Below, piece by piece: positions 35,706 through 43,650 of a stretch of 64,000 nucleotides of DNA. Within the stretch, counting starts at the first letter, position 1, and each line of letters opens with the position of its first letter. Source of the stretch: BOG-931 sp963781725. GTDB lineage: Bacteria; Pseudomonadota; Alphaproteobacteria; Rhizobiales; Xanthobacteraceae. A program made the position numbers and the translations under genes. The notes beneath the pieces were generated by a model. That model saw only the letters and a program-made list of their open reading frames with translations, was not told where the DNA came from and did no database searches. The DNA is taken from positions 1,426,001 through 1,490,000 of the forward strand of contig CAWAGV010000001.1 in NCBI GenBank assembly GCA_963781725.1, written 5' to 3'.

Positions 35706-37172
35706 CTACGCCGACGCCACGCTTCTCTCGGCTGCACGTTCGGTCATCATCCGGCGCACGGCCGCGAATACGGCGTCGAAAGCCGGCCGGCGGTAATCCC
35801 ATTTCGGGTCCGCCGAAAGCGGCGCCATCACCATGGTTGCGTTGGCTTCGAAAAACAGAACCTCGCCGCGCGCGTTTACGGCAAAATCGATGCCGGCGTA
35901 ATCCAGTTCGAGCGTCGCGCAGACCCGCTTCAAACCCGCGACGGCCGGAGTTCCGATAGCCCCCGCCATGTCCTCAAGGAATTCACCGTCGACCAGCCGG
36001 TGCTGCGGCGCATCCGCCATGCCGGCGGTGAAGTAATGCACTTTCCAGTCTTTCGAGATCGCCAGATGCAGCGGGTACAGTTGCCCGTCGATCAGCATGA
36101 CGCGTAGCTTGCGGTAGAGGCCGCTGGCGTCGCGGGCATCGAGTTGCTCGATCAGCCAGACGTCGTCACCCGGTATCTGCGCAGCCGCGCCGGCAAGACC
36201 GGACAAGTCCTCGACGCGGCAGAAATACTGACCGGTGTGAAAGCCCGGCGTCCGCACCAGGAGCGGGAACGAGAAGCCACCATCCTCGACAAAGCCCGCA
36301 GCACCCGGCCCCATCAGCATTTCGCGCTTGCATGAGGCCATCCGTGGCGCAATCACGTCCGGCAGACCGCGTAACCGCGTCACGTTGGACAGCCGTCCGG
36401 TCTTGAGCACGGCGAGCGGATGATTGATCACCGGACGCTGCGTGCGCTTGATCAGCGTGCTGGCCGCTTCCAGCGCCTCACGGCAAATATCGGCATCGCC
36501 CACACCGTTGAACACGACATCGTGCGGCGGCAACGGCCGCTTGGCATCGTAATACTCGGTGACCAGGACATGGGTTTCAAAAACGTGGTCGTCGAGAAAT
36601 GAGGTCATCGGCGTATTGCCGCCGGCTGCCGACACCAGGAGCAGCACCCGAATGGGCGTCTGATCGCCGCGATACGGCAATGTGGTCAGAAAACGGGTCC
36701 GAAAGCCCTTATCGCGATGCCACCGTGCACCTGCTTGGTCGCCGATCTCCGCCAGCAAGTTGCCCATGCCGCGATGGGCGTGGACGTGACGCGGATCGAC
36801 CCGCAAGGCGGCTTCGAAGTGCTCGCGCGCCTGTTCCAGTTCGCCGAGCAGGAACAACAGGGTCGCAAGATTGACGCGCCCCATCGGATTGTCCGGATGG
36901 TGGCGTACCGTTTCGCTGAACAGCGAGCGGGCGGCGTCCTTGTAGCCCGCCTTGAGAACGAGCGTGCCGAAGTCGTTCAGCGCCCTGAAATCGGTCGGCC
37001 GCGCCCGGATCAGCTCGAGATAGTCGCTTTTTGCCTCCTCAAAGCGACCCAACTCGCGCAACAAACCGGCACGTTCGAACCGGGGTTCAAGGGCATCGGG
37101 ACTGGCCGCCAGAACACGATCGAGCTGCTCGATGCGCCGCTTCAGCGGCGTTGGCTTTGGTCTGCGCGGCAC
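35706..37172 (-). CDS. TPR protein with C-terminal ATP-grasp-like ligase domain
   Basis: A 488-residue cytoplasmic protein. Residues 1-160 are four tetratricopeptide repeats (ALEPRFERAGLLRELGRFEE, ALNDFGTLVLKAGYKDAARS, GRVNLATLLFLLGELEQARE, AHRGMGNLLAEIGDQAGARW). The rest looks like an ATP-grasp enzyme: FPLLVRTPGFHTGQ as the phosphate-binding hairpin, VWLIEQLDARDASGLYRKLR with the adenine-binding region, and YAGIDFAVNARGEVLFFEAN with the Mg-binding Glu-Asn. ATP-grasp enzymes join a carboxylate to an amine or thiol. It is divergent from a redoxin-fold/prolyl-hydroxylase gene with 166 bases between, suggesting a two-enzyme peptide or protein modification unit. The substrate is unknown. Confidence 0.7.
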   Translation of the reverse strand: MPRRPKPTPLKRRIEQLDRVLAASPDALEPRFERAGLLRELGRFEEAKSDYLELIRARPTDFRALNDFGTLVLKAGYKDAARSLFSETVRHHPDNPMGRVNLATLLFLLGELEQAREHFEAALRVDPRHVHAHRGMGNLLAEIGDQAGARWHRDKGFRTRFLTTLPYRGDQTPIRVLLLVSAAGGNTPMTSFLDDHVFETHVLVTEYYDAKRPLPPHDVVFNGVGDADICREALEAASTLIKRTQRPVINHPLAVLKTGRLSNVTRLRGLPDVIAPRMASCKREMLMGPGAAGFVEDGGFSFPLLVRTPGFHTGQYFCRVEDLSGLAGAAAQIPGDDVWLIEQLDARDASGLYRKLRVMLIDGQLYPLHLAISKDWKVHYFTAGMADAPQHRLVDGEFLEDMAGAIGTPAVAGLKRVCATLELDYAGIDFAVNARGEVLFFEANATMVMAPLSADPKWDYRRPAFDAVFAAVRRMMTERAAERSVASA

Positions 37173-37338
37173 GGCGGTGACGGCCCCAATGGGAGGGACG
37201 CGGATTCACAGACGCGAATCAACGGTGTTTGCCAACAATATCACGGCATTAGCGCGAGCACGGCGGAGCCGATTAGAACAAAATTTACCATACCGGACGA
37301 CGATCCCGTTGCGCGAACTCCAACCCGAAGGCTCGGCC

Positions 37339-38490
37339 ATGGCAAAAGACAAAATCGTAGGCGACCGGGTCGTTTTGGGCGATCCTGCGCCATGGTTCGA
37401 TGCGCCGCTGGTGGCGGAAGGCTCTTTCAGCCTTCAGGTCGCAGCGGGACGCTGGGCGGTGCTGAGCTTCCTCGGTTCGCCAGCCAATCCCAGAGTCCGG
37501 ACCGAGCTCGCCGATCTGCTGCGCGACACTCAATTGTTCGATCCCGACCGCATCACATTCTACGGCGTACTGACCGCACCGCCGGATGACATGAAACCCT
37601 ACGCCGACCTCTCTACATCGGCGGTCTCGTTCATTGCCGACTATGACGGAACGATCAGCAAGGCCTTCGGCGCGGCGGCAACGCCGCGCACCATCGTGCT
37701 CGATCCCATGCTGCGTGCTGTCGCTGACATCCCGTGGGACTATGCGGAAGGTCACGCGCGATCGGTCCGCGGTGTCCTGCAAAGCCTGCCGGACGTCGAT
37801 GATTCCGCCGGCGTTCCCCTCAATGCCCCGGTCCTCATCATGCCGCGCGTTCTCGACTTCCAGCTTTGCGACTTTCTCACCCAGGTCTACGACAAGCTCG
37901 GCGGCCAGGATTCCGGATTCCTGCTCGACACCGACGGCAAGACGTCGACCGTTGTCGATTACCGGCTCAAGCGCCGCAACGATCTTCATATCGTCGCGCC
38001 CGACCTGCGCGACATGATCCGCGACCAGATCGTCCGCCGCCTGCTGCCGCCGATCGAGCGGTTCTTCCAGTTCCAGGCCACACGGATGGATCGCTACATC
38101 GTGTCCTGTTACGACGGCGTGACCGGAGGCCATTTCTACCGGCACCGCGACAACGTCAATGCCGGCGCTCGGCACCGGCGTTTTGCCGTCACCATCAATC
38201 TCAACAAGGACTACGATGGTGGCGACCTGATTTTTCCGGAATTCGGCCGGCGCGTTTATCGCGCGCCGCATGGTGGCGCCGCGGTGTTTTCCTGCGGCGC
38301 CTTGCATCAGGTCACGCCGATGACGCGCGGCCGCCGTTATGCGTTTCTCGCTTTCCTCTATGGCGAGGCCGACGCCGCGTTGCGCGAGGCCAACAATGCC
38401 AGGCTGCATCAGGACGAGCAGCGCTACACCGGCGTTTCCGACCGGCTGTTTCCGGAACTCGATGCACAACCGGAACGCCGCGCCGGCTGA
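37339..38490 (+). CDS. Redoxin-fold / 2OG-Fe(II) prolyl-hydroxylase-like fusion
   Basis: A 383-residue fusion. Residues 5-150 have a peroxiredoxin/AhpC-type frame (VLGDPAPWFDAPL, RWAVLSFLGSPANPRVRTEL, ISKAFGAAATPRTIVLDP) but no Cys at the peroxidatic position, so this half cannot act as a classical peroxidase. Residues 160-345 are a prolyl-4-hydroxylase-type dioxygenase: iron ligands H269 and D271 (FYRHRDN) and H323 (GALHQVTP), with Arg near 330-333 (TRGRRYAF) to hold 2-oxoglutarate. The likely reaction is hydroxylation of a peptide or protein. The ATG at 37339 begins the conserved part. It is divergent from the TPR/ATP-grasp gene. Confidence 0.75.
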   Translation: MAKDKIVGDRVVLGDPAPWFDAPLVAEGSFSLQVAAGRWAVLSFLGSPANPRVRTELADLLRDTQLFDPDRITFYGVLTAPPDDMKPYADLSTSAVSFIADYDGTISKAFGAAATPRTIVLDPMLRAVADIPWDYAEGHARSVRGVLQSLPDVDDSAGVPLNAPVLIMPRVLDFQLCDFLTQVYDKLGGQDSGFLLDTDGKTSTVVDYRLKRRNDLHIVAPDLRDMIRDQIVRRLLPPIERFFQFQATRMDRYIVSCYDGVTGGHFYRHRDNVNAGARHRRFAVTINLNKDYDGGDLIFPEFGRRVYRAPHGGAAVFSCGALHQVTPMTRGRRYAFLAFLYGEADAALREANNARLHQDEQRYTGVSDRLFPELDAQPERRAG

Positions 38491-38510
38491 GCGCGCAGTT
38501 TTGCCTTGTC

Positions 38511-38528
38511 AGCGGCAAATCTGCCGCT
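38511..38528 (+). terminator. Weak hairpin after the dioxygenase fusion gene
   Basis: AGCGGCA-AATC-TGCCGCT is a perfect 7-bp stem 20 bases after the stop. The following AGAATTT is a poor T-tract, so termination may be partial. It also separates the upstream gene from the fluoride riboswitch. Confidence 0.4.
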
Positions 38529-38545
38529 AGAATTTCGGCCGTCGC

Positions 38546-38598
38546 GGGGATGGAGTCCCCCAGTGTAACCGCCGATGAGGCTGATGACTCCTGCCGGG
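38546..38598 (+). promoter_or_regulatory. Fluoride (crcB-motif) riboswitch aptamer
   Basis: The sequence matches the conserved fluoride riboswitch core: GGGGATGGAGTCCCCC, then AACCGCC, then GCTGATGACTCCTGCC. These form the P1 stem-loop and pseudoknot that bind Mg2+-bound fluoride. It lies directly upstream of crcB. Its 3' end (GACTCCTGCCGGG) also forms the first arm of the terminator at 38587-38624, so fluoride binding should prevent terminator folding and switch crcB on. Confidence 0.92.
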
Positions 38599-38624
38599 CG
38601 CTTGGCGCCGGTGGGAGTTTTTTT
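38587..38624 (+). terminator. Riboswitch-controlled intrinsic terminator
   Basis: The arms ACTCC-TG-CCGG-GCGC and GGCGCCGG-TG-GGAGT pair around a short loop and are followed by seven T residues. The 5' arm is shared with the fluoride aptamer, which is the expected on-switch design. It lies 90 bases upstream of the crcB start. Confidence 0.88.
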
Positions 38625-38713
38625 ATGCCCCTGCCGCTCCAAACCCAGCATCGTCAGGTCACACGCGAAGCGTACGTCGCGCCCATCGCGTTCAACGGGA
38701 ATGGAGATAAAAC

Positions 38714-39100
38714 GTGCGATTCATCTGGGGTTTTGTGGTTGTTTTCCTCGGCGGCGGTTTTGGCGCCGCCTTGCGCCACGGCATCAATCTGGCCGCGGTG
38801 CAGCTTGCCGGCCGGTCCTTTCCGTACGGCACGATGTTCATCAACATATCCGGCTCGCTGGTGATGGGCCTGATCGCGGAATATTTCGCGCTGAAAGCGC
38901 AATTGCCGCGAACCTGGCTTCTGTTCCTGACCACCGGCATTCTTGGCGGCTATACGACGTTTTCCGCCTTCTCGCTGGAAACGGCATTGCTCTATGAGCG
39001 CGGCCAGATCCTGGCCGCGGGCCTTTACGTCGCGGGTTCGGTCGTGCTCGCCATTGCCGGGCTTTTCGCAGGGTTGGCTATTGTCCGCGCTGTCCTGTGA
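38714..39100 (+). CDS. crcB: Fluoride exporter CrcB (Fluc channel)
   Basis: A 128-residue inner-membrane protein that lets toxic fluoride out of the cell as a dual-topology dimer. The family motifs are complete: GGGFGAALRHGIN near the start, PYGTMFINISGSLVMGL with the pore Asn, and LTTGILGGYTTFSAFSLET with the central Na+ and Phe-box region. It starts with GTG, with GGAG 8-9 bases before, just downstream of a fluoride riboswitch and its terminator. A second frame overlaps its stop (GTGA), but the next conserved gene begins 96 bases later. Confidence 0.95.
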   Translation: MRFIWGFVVVFLGGGFGAALRHGINLAAVQLAGRSFPYGTMFINISGSLVMGLIAEYFALKAQLPRTWLLFLTTGILGGYTTFSAFSLETALLYERGQILAAGLYVAGSVVLAIAGLFAGLAIVRAVL

Positions 39101-39195
39101 GCGCGCAATCTGCGGCGTGGCCACCGGGAAAATACTGGACAATAATGGTTCCGACAGGCAGCGCCCGCGTTGCCTGGGGCAAGGGAGACGTTGCG

Positions 39196-40005
39196 ATGGA
39201 CCTGAAGATGAAGGGCAAGACCGCGCTTGTCACGGGCGCAAGCGAGGGAATCGGCAAAGCCATTGCTTTATCCTTTGCGCGGGAAGGCGTCGATGTCGCC
39301 ATCTGCGCGCGGCGCAAGGAACCGCTGGAGCAGACCGCGGCCGAGATCGCCAAGAAAACCGGCCGCAAAATCGTTCCGGTCTCCGCAGATCTGACCAAGC
39401 CCGCAGACGCGGAAAATTTCGTGAAGAAGGCGCACTCCGCGCTCGGGCGGATCGACATTCTGGTCAACAATGCCGGCTCGTCTCCCGGCGGCGTGCTTGA
39501 ACACTTGAGCGAGGAAGACTGGGCGCAATCGTTGCAGCTCAAATTCATGGGCTACGTGCGTTGCATGAAACACGTGCTGCCGATCATGCGGCAACAAAAG
39601 AAGGGCCGCGTCGTCAACCTGATCGGCAACGACGGCGTGAAGGTGTCCTATTGGGAGATCGCTCCAGGCGCAGCGAACGCCGCCGGACAAAATCTGACGA
39701 TGTCGCTTGCCAGCCAGTATGGCAGGGAAAATATCAGCTTCGTCGCCGTCAATCCCGGCCCCGTGCGCACCGAGCGTTGGGCGGGTCTCGTCAAGGCGAT
39801 GGCTCGCGACATGAACCTGAGTTTTGAAGAAGCCGACAAAGCCGCGCCCTCCAGCATTCCGCTCGGCCGCATCGCCGAGGTCGAGGAAGTCGCCAATCTC
39901 GTCACTTATCTCGCGTCCGATCTTGCGTTCTTCGTCAACGGCACGATGATCGAGATCGACGGCGGCCAGGACAAGGTGCTGATGGACCGGCTGCGCGATC
40001 GCTGA
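39196..40005 (+). CDS. SDR-family protein lacking the YxxxK dyad
   Basis: A 269-residue short-chain dehydrogenase/reductase fold. The dinucleotide site TGASEGIGKAIALSF, DILVNNAGSSPGG and the late NPGPVRTER block are present. Aligning back from LTMSLASQYG, the positions of the catalytic Tyr and Lys (YxxxK) are Pro and Asn (PGAAN), and the usual catalytic Ser region reads NLIGNDG. So it may bind NAD(P) without classical SDR chemistry, or use other residues. The ATG at 39196 follows GGGAGA and begins the conserved part; an upstream GTG at 39097 overlaps the crcB stop but adds 33 unconserved residues. It lies 6 bases before a hydrolase gene. Confidence 0.75.
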   Translation: MDLKMKGKTALVTGASEGIGKAIALSFAREGVDVAICARRKEPLEQTAAEIAKKTGRKIVPVSADLTKPADAENFVKKAHSALGRIDILVNNAGSSPGGVLEHLSEEDWAQSLQLKFMGYVRCMKHVLPIMRQQKKGRVVNLIGNDGVKVSYWEIAPGAANAAGQNLTMSLASQYGRENISFVAVNPGPVRTERWAGLVKAMARDMNLSFEEADKAAPSSIPLGRIAEVEEVANLVTYLASDLAFFVNGTMIEIDGGQDKVLMDRLRDR

Positions 40006-40011
40006 TCGGCC

Positions 40012-40725
40012 ATGGGCGAAGTCCAACGAACGTTCGTTCTGGTTCACGGCGCGTGGCACGGCGGCTGGTGCTGGCGTCGTGTCGCGGACCTGCTCGAGTG
40101 CCGCGGCCATCGGGTGTTCACGCCGACGCTCACCGGGTTGGGCGAGCGTTCCCATCTGATGAGCGCCGATATCAATCTCGATACCCACATCACCGATGTC
40201 GTGAACGTGCTCAAATGGGAAGACCTCAAAGAGGTCGTCCTGGTCGCCCATTCCTATGGCGGCTGGCCGGTATCGGGCGCGATCGAGCAAACATTCGACC
40301 GCATCGCGTCGGTGGTTTATCTCGACGCTTTCGTGCCCGAGGACGGACAGAAGTCGCTCGACACCGCTTCAGACTTCTCGCGCAAGGCTTTCCTCGACGC
40401 AATCGCCAAGGGTGAGATATCGCGGGCCAGTCCGCCGGCCGCGACCTTTCACGTCAACGACAAGGACCAGGCCTGGGTTGACGGCAAAACAACCCCGCAA
40501 CCGATAGGCGTCAGCTTGCAGCCGATCAAACTCACCAGCGCGCGCGAGAACGTAAGGAAAAAGACCTACATTCGCGCGCCGAAGTATCCGCAGCCGTTCT
40601 TCGACGCGTACTATCAAGCGAAGAAAAGCGATCCGACGTGGCGCACTTTTGAGGTTCCATGCGGCCACGATGTCATGGTCGACATGCCCGAGTGGCTGGC
40701 GGAAACGTTGCTGGATGTTGCCTGA
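40012..40725 (+). CDS. Alpha/beta hydrolase, esterase of the plant MES/HNL-like type
   Basis: A 237-residue cytoplasmic alpha/beta hydrolase. The oxyanion region is VLVHGAWHGGWCWRRV, the nucleophile Ser lies in VAHSYGGWP, an Asp in YLDAFVPEDG, and the catalytic His in PCGHDVMVDMPEWLAETL. This is the pattern of small esterases related to methyl-salicylate esterase and hydroxynitrile lyase. It starts 6 bases after the SDR-like gene, so the two likely act in one pathway. Confidence 0.8.
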   Translation: MGEVQRTFVLVHGAWHGGWCWRRVADLLECRGHRVFTPTLTGLGERSHLMSADINLDTHITDVVNVLKWEDLKEVVLVAHSYGGWPVSGAIEQTFDRIASVVYLDAFVPEDGQKSLDTASDFSRKAFLDAIAKGEISRASPPAATFHVNDKDQAWVDGKTTPQPIGVSLQPIKLTSARENVRKKTYIRAPKYPQPFFDAYYQAKKSDPTWRTFEVPCGHDVMVDMPEWLAETLLDVA

Positions 40726-40967
40726 CAGAGGCGGCGGCACGCCAGCGTTCTTTTGATTAAAAACATGAAATATCTCGGAAATCCGGCCGACGCCCGATCC
40801 GTGGGAACCGGCGTGCCGGTTGAAAATTGCGGTTTTTTCAGTAATGTCGGGATGCTGGCAGGACACTTAATCTTGCCGGCTTGGGGCAAATTCCTTTTCG
40901 AGTGACATCGCGACAGAACGATGGGCTCGATCGTCCTAAGCCTGGCGGGACGTGAGGGAACAGTTTC

Positions 40968-42758
40968 ATGACGGAATCCGGCGCACGGATTGTGATCCGC
41001 CATCTCAGCGGGTCGAAGGCCAATCAGATCGACCAATTCGATCTCGCCGGCCTTCAGGAAATCACGCTTGGCCGCGACCCAAAGTCGACTGTCGCTTACG
41101 ACTTGCAACGCGACGATGAGGTCAGCCGCAAGCACGCGGTGATCCGCATCCACAACGAGAAAGACCAGTATTATTTCCGTCTCGCCGACCTCAACAGCAG
41201 CAACGGCACGATGCTCAATGGCGAGCAGGTCGGCGGCGAATGCGAGTTGCTACCCGAGGATACCGTCGAGCTCGGCACCGGTGGCCCGAAATTCACTTTC
41301 GATATGCAGCCCCGGCCGTCTTATCTGCCGGCGCGCACGCGCGCCATGGCGGCGCTGGATCCGGCGGCGACCAGACTGGTGCCTGTCGGCGACGCCGTCG
41401 AACCGGACGCGACGGCGGAACACAATGTCGTCGCAGAAGCCCAGCAACGCCCAGCCGGCGAACTGACCGGCGTAACCGTCTCCAAAGGACCTGTTGGCCG
41501 CAACACAATTCTGCGCATGCTGTCCGACGAGCGGCGCAATTCGCGGCAGGTCTGGATTGCCGCGCTCGCTGCCGTCCTGGTTATCGCGATACTCGGCGGC
41601 GGCGCGCTCTGGTGGCACGGCCAGTCGGTAGCGACGCAATTGCAGCAGGAGGTGACTGCGCAGGCGCTGCGGTCCGAGGCCATCAGAAACGAGGCGGCGC
41701 AGGCGCTCGCCAAGCAGGCCGGCCTGACGCCGGCCGACATCAAGAAATACGGCGATGCCACGGTTTACATCCATAACCTCTGGCAGCTTTACGACCGCGA
41801 GACCAACCGACCGATCTATCAGAAGATGACGAACGTCAACGGCGAGTGGCTGCCGGCTTATGTCAGAATGTATGACGGCAAGCTGGTGCGCTGGCTGACA
41901 CTCGAGAACGACAGGGACAGCGGCTACAAGCCGGTCGGCAAGGATCACACCGGTTCCGGCTTCGTGATCGGCGAGAATGGTTTCATCCTGACCAACAAAC
42001 ACGTCGCAGCCGGTTGGACGTCGGCTTATGAGGATTTCCCGTACTACAACTGGACACGCGGCTCGGTTTACGGCGTTGGCCAGCCCGAACGGCATGACAC
42101 GGAGCGCAACGTCAATCTCGTCCGCTCGCTGACCGATTGGGTTCCGGAAAGCGGCGGATACATTTTCGAGTCCGGGCGTCCCAATACCATTTCCAACGGA
42201 CAACGCGAGTTCTATGGGCGAAACGACCTGCTGACGGTCCAGTTCCCCGGCACCCGGATCGACGTCAACGCGACGCTGCTGCGCACTTCGATCGACGCCG
42301 ATGTCGCCGAGATCAAGATCGAATCGACCCAGGGGCTGAGCAAGCTCGAGCTGGCGGACGACAACAGCGTGCAGATCGGCGAGAAGATCATCTTGCTCGG
42401 CTATCCGGGCGTCTCGCAGGAGACCATCGCCGTTCAGAAATCCAATGAAGGCGGCCAGATTCGCGAGCGCGCGGTCTATATTCCCGAGCCGACGGTCACT
42501 GAAGGCATCGTCGCCAAGATGCCGACCAAGCAGCACAAGGATCAGGGCGACGTGACCACGTTCGGCACGACCGGCGACACCTATCAGCTCGATATCTTCG
42601 CCGGCCCCGGACACAGCGGCGGGCCGGTGCTCGACGCTTCGGGCAAGGTCATCGCGCTGCTGTCGCTGGTGAGCACCACGGCGCAGCATGTTTCCTTTGC
42701 GGTTCCGGTGTCGTACGTACGCGAGTTGTTGCAGCCGCAGCGCAACGCCTCGCCCTGA
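40968..42758 (+). CDS. FHA domain / membrane helix / trypsin-like protease fusion
   Basis: A 596-residue membrane-anchored protein. Residues 10-112 are an FHA phosphothreonine-binding domain with GRD (35-37), SRKH (53-56) and NSSNGT (77-82). A disordered linker leads to one membrane helix (about 196-215, VWIAALAAVLVIAILGGGAL). The periplasmic part is a chymotrypsin/HtrA-like protease: H345 in LTNKHVAAG, D445 in DADVAEIKI and S550 in GPGHSGGPV. So the FHA domain reads a phosphorylated partner inside while the protease faces out. The PP2C phosphatase and Ser/Thr kinase genes directly downstream supply the matching enzymes. The 242-base gap upstream holds the promoter and a hairpin at 40806-40821 (AACCGGC-GT-GCCGGTT). 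Confidence 0.85.
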   Translation: MTESGARIVIRHLSGSKANQIDQFDLAGLQEITLGRDPKSTVAYDLQRDDEVSRKHAVIRIHNEKDQYYFRLADLNSSNGTMLNGEQVGGECELLPEDTVELGTGGPKFTFDMQPRPSYLPARTRAMAALDPAATRLVPVGDAVEPDATAEHNVVAEAQQRPAGELTGVTVSKGPVGRNTILRMLSDERRNSRQVWIAALAAVLVIAILGGGALWWHGQSVATQLQQEVTAQALRSEAIRNEAAQALAKQAGLTPADIKKYGDATVYIHNLWQLYDRETNRPIYQKMTNVNGEWLPAYVRMYDGKLVRWLTLENDRDSGYKPVGKDHTGSGFVIGENGFILTNKHVAAGWTSAYEDFPYYNWTRGSVYGVGQPERHDTERNVNLVRSLTDWVPESGGYIFESGRPNTISNGQREFYGRNDLLTVQFPGTRIDVNATLLRTSIDADVAEIKIESTQGLSKLELADDNSVQIGEKIILLGYPGVSQETIAVQKSNEGGQIRERAVYIPEPTVTEGIVAKMPTKQHKDQGDVTTFGTTGDTYQLDIFAGPGHSGGPVLDASGKVIALLSLVSTTAQHVSFAVPVSYVRELLQPQRNASP

Positions 42759-42810
42759 TTTGATTGCCGACACAGTCCGGCTGGCGTTACTCGTAGTGAA
42801 TGGTTCGAAT

Positions 42811-43650
42811 ATGGTTCAAGCGTCGGCCGGCATGCAGATTGTCGGCGCCATGCGCACCGACACCGGCAAAGTTCGCACCTCCAACGAAGATTCGATTGCG
42901 TGGGTGACCCCGCGCGACGATGGCGTTGCCCAAAATCGGGGCAGCATTGCGCTGGTGGCCGACGGCATGGGCGGGCACGCCGCCGGTGAAATCGCCAGCG
43001 CGATTGCCGCCGATACCATCCGCCAGCTCTATTACGATCTCGACGGCTCGATCCCACAGGTCCTTTCCCAAGCGTTCGTGGCAGCGCATCACGCGATCCT
43101 GGATTACGCCGAGCAGCATCCCCAGTGCAAAGGCATGGGCACGACCTGCACGGTTCTTGCATTCCGCGATGGCCAGGCCTGGCTCGCCCACATTGGCGAC
43201 AGCCGCGCCTATCTGTTGCGCGGCCGAACGATGACGCAGCTCAGCGAGGACCAGACTCTGGTTGCCAAGCTCGTCAGCGAAGGCACCCTGACCCAGGACG
43301 AAGCCGATCACAGCCCGATGCACAATGTGATATTGCAGGCCCTCGGAGCGAGCGCGGAAATCAAGCCGATGATCGGCGCCCACGGCGTGCCGCTGCAGCC
43401 CGGCGATGTCTGGATCCTCTGCTCCGACGGCGTCTACAACATGGTGCCCGATCAAAAGATCGCGGAAGCGGCGTCGCGGCTGCAGCCGCAGGAAGCCTGC
43501 GACACCTTGATCGAAGCCGCGCTCGAAGCCGGCGGCCAGGACAATGCCTCGCTCGGCATCTTCAGCGTCAAAGCGGCCGAAGCGGCCAAGCACGCGCTGG
43601 AGCCGAAAACCCGCCGCATCAAGATACCGATCCCGGGCTCGCGGTCATGA
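42811..43650 (+). CDS. PP2C-family Ser/Thr protein phosphatase
   Basis: A 279-residue soluble PPM phosphatase. The metal-binding motifs are intact: D27 in TSNEDS, D51-G52 in VADGMGGHAAGE, then GDSRAYLL, LCSDGVYNMV and GGQDNASLG with the last metal Asp. It removes phosphate from Ser/Thr, most likely opposing the kinase whose ATG overlaps its stop (ATGA). The ATG at 42811 begins the conserved part, 52 bases after the FHA-protease stop. An FHA protein, a PP2C and a Ser/Thr kinase in a row resemble the regulatory trio of type VI secretion loci, but no secretion genes are present. Confidence 0.9.
   Translation: MVQASAGMQIVGAMRTDTGKVRTSNEDSIAWVTPRDDGVAQNRGSIALVADGMGGHAAGEIASAIAADTIRQLYYDLDGSIPQVLSQAFVAAHHAILDYAEQHPQCKGMGTTCTVLAFRDGQAWLAHIGDSRAYLLRGRTMTQLSEDQTLVAKLVSEGTLTQDEADHSPMHNVILQALGASAEIKPMIGAHGVPLQPGDVWILCSDGVYNMVPDQKIAEAASRLQPQEACDTLIEAALEAGGQDNASLGIFSVKAAEAAKHALEPKTRRIKIPIPGSRS

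Noticed and set aside
39097..39195. N-terminal extension of the SDR gene overlapping the crcB stop (GTGA)
   Set aside because: The 33 extra residues are not SDR-like and a good ribosome site precedes the ATG at 39196.
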